NCBI RefSeq assembly: GCF_040412425.1
Contig: NC_089768.1
Coordinates: 1,668,501-1,732,500, forward strand
Reading direction: 5' to 3'
Length of the DNA: 64,000 bases
Source: Macrobrachium rosenbergii
Lineage: Eukaryota > Arthropoda > Malacostraca > Decapoda > Palaemonidae
Under the pieces are notes generated by a model, which ran no database searches, was not told where the DNA came from, and saw nothing but the letters and a program-made list of their open reading frames with translations. The number at the start of each line of letters is the position of its first letter. The stretch's first letter is position 1. This document shows positions 63,194 to 64,000 of this stretch, in pieces. The position numbers and the translations under genes are program-made.

Positions 63194-64000
63194 CAGTAGA
63201 ACCTTGGTTCTCGACGCTAATTCGTTCCAGAAGAAGTGTCGAGATTCGATTTTGTCGAATTCTGAGTTAATTTCTCCCATAAGAAATAACTGAAAATGGA
63301 TTAATCCATTCCTGACCACCAGTCATTACCCCAACCTTGCCTTTTTATACAAAACTTTACACAAATTACAATTAAATAGGTTCAGAGTTGAATAACTTAC
63401 CATATCAGAAGCATTTTTTACATTTTTAAATACATACTGTATCAAAAAAGTTGGCCTATGACCAATGCGGCCGTATTACCATAGGCTAGGCTAAGTAGCC
63501 TTATAGGCACTACCAGAATGTACTGTAACAGGTACACATGAAAGCTGTTGTTAATAATGATAACATTGAAAAACAAGCCATATCACATGAAATTAATAAT
63601 ACAGTATTTATAAACTGAATTACTGTATGTCTGTTATCATAAAATTAAGAAAAATTTCCGAAATTACGTCGGAACTCGGCAGCTTGTGGCAGATATAAAC
63701 GAACCAGATCGCCGCCCTGGTGGTGTATCACGGTACTAATTACATAAACATTCAGAATGTTTATGTAATTAGTACCACGATACACCACCAGGGCAGCGCC
63801 TGGTTTGTTTATCTGCCACAGGCTGCCGATGAGTTCCGACTTTATTTCGAAATTTTTCTTAATTTTATGATAACAGACATACAGTAATTCGATTTATATA
63901 CACTGTATTATTAATTTCATGTGATAATATGGCTTGTTTTTCAACAGCAGCAGCAGCATGTGTGGGCTTTAAATGCTTTTAAATAAGCATGGAAAGAATG
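63194..64000. mobile_element. Foldback MITE (CAGTAGAACCTTGG end), truncated by window
   Basis: It starts CAGTAGAACCTTGGTTCTCG after TA, a TA-target MITE-type end with TTCGTTCCAGAA next. The interior is a large inverted repeat centred at about 63754: 63566-63753 pairs with 63755-63944 at high identity, including TGGTGTATC/GATACACCA and GCCATATCACATGAAATTAA. If symmetrical, its right end would be near 64310. Confidence 0.7.

Overview
The window looks like a piece of a large, AT-rich, transposon-crowded arthropod genome, most probably a decapod crustacean (inference). Grounds: two spliced animal genes with multi-kilobase introns, at least six copies of DIRS-type tyrosine-recombinase retrotransposons, many TA- and TTAA-flanked MITEs, tRNA-like SINEs, a Jockey/CR1-like LINE, and a (AT)n run of about 1.35 kb. 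I ran no database search; family names rest on motifs read in the translation.

Layout. 1-7545: DIRS element E1 (+), with gag, RT/RNase H and tyrosine recombinase all frameshifted. 8432-40645: the 3' part of a gene for fucose-1-phosphate guanylyltransferase (FPGT, + strand). Five exons encode 532 residues; about 60 N-terminal residues lie upstream of the window. Its introns hold a 5'-truncated LINE, two long piggyBac-like MITEs with internal tandem repeats, DIRS E2 (complete ends, broken coding), DIRS E3 (internally deleted and split by MITEs), and other MITEs. 40650-51065: intergenic, with a SINE, the giant (AT)n tract, a Tc1/mariner transposase relic, a 1.2-kb tandem duplication and a second piggyBac-like MITE family. 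51066-57443: the last three exons (- strand) of a TXNDC5/ERp46-like ER thioredoxin protein ending in HDEL. Its introns hold DIRS E4 (gag only) and MITEs. 57444-64000: upstream intron of that gene, with DIRS E5 and E6 (- strand), a piggyBac-like MITE inserted inside E5's coding region, a SINE, a (AT)n run and a large foldback MITE running off the end.

The two host genes are convergent, with 3' ends about 10 kb apart. FPGT serves cytosolic fucose salvage (fucose-1-P + GTP to GDP-fucose). The TXNDC5-like protein would act in the ER lumen in disulfide formation. Nothing links them beyond position.

The most unusual signals are: DIRS E2, whose 152-bp inverted termini are identical and whose internal complementary region matches both ends although its ORFs are wrecked; a family of TTAA-flanked elements built from 4-5 tandem units of about 375 bp; and a nested insertion whose removal, leaving one TTAA, rejoins a DIRS reading frame.
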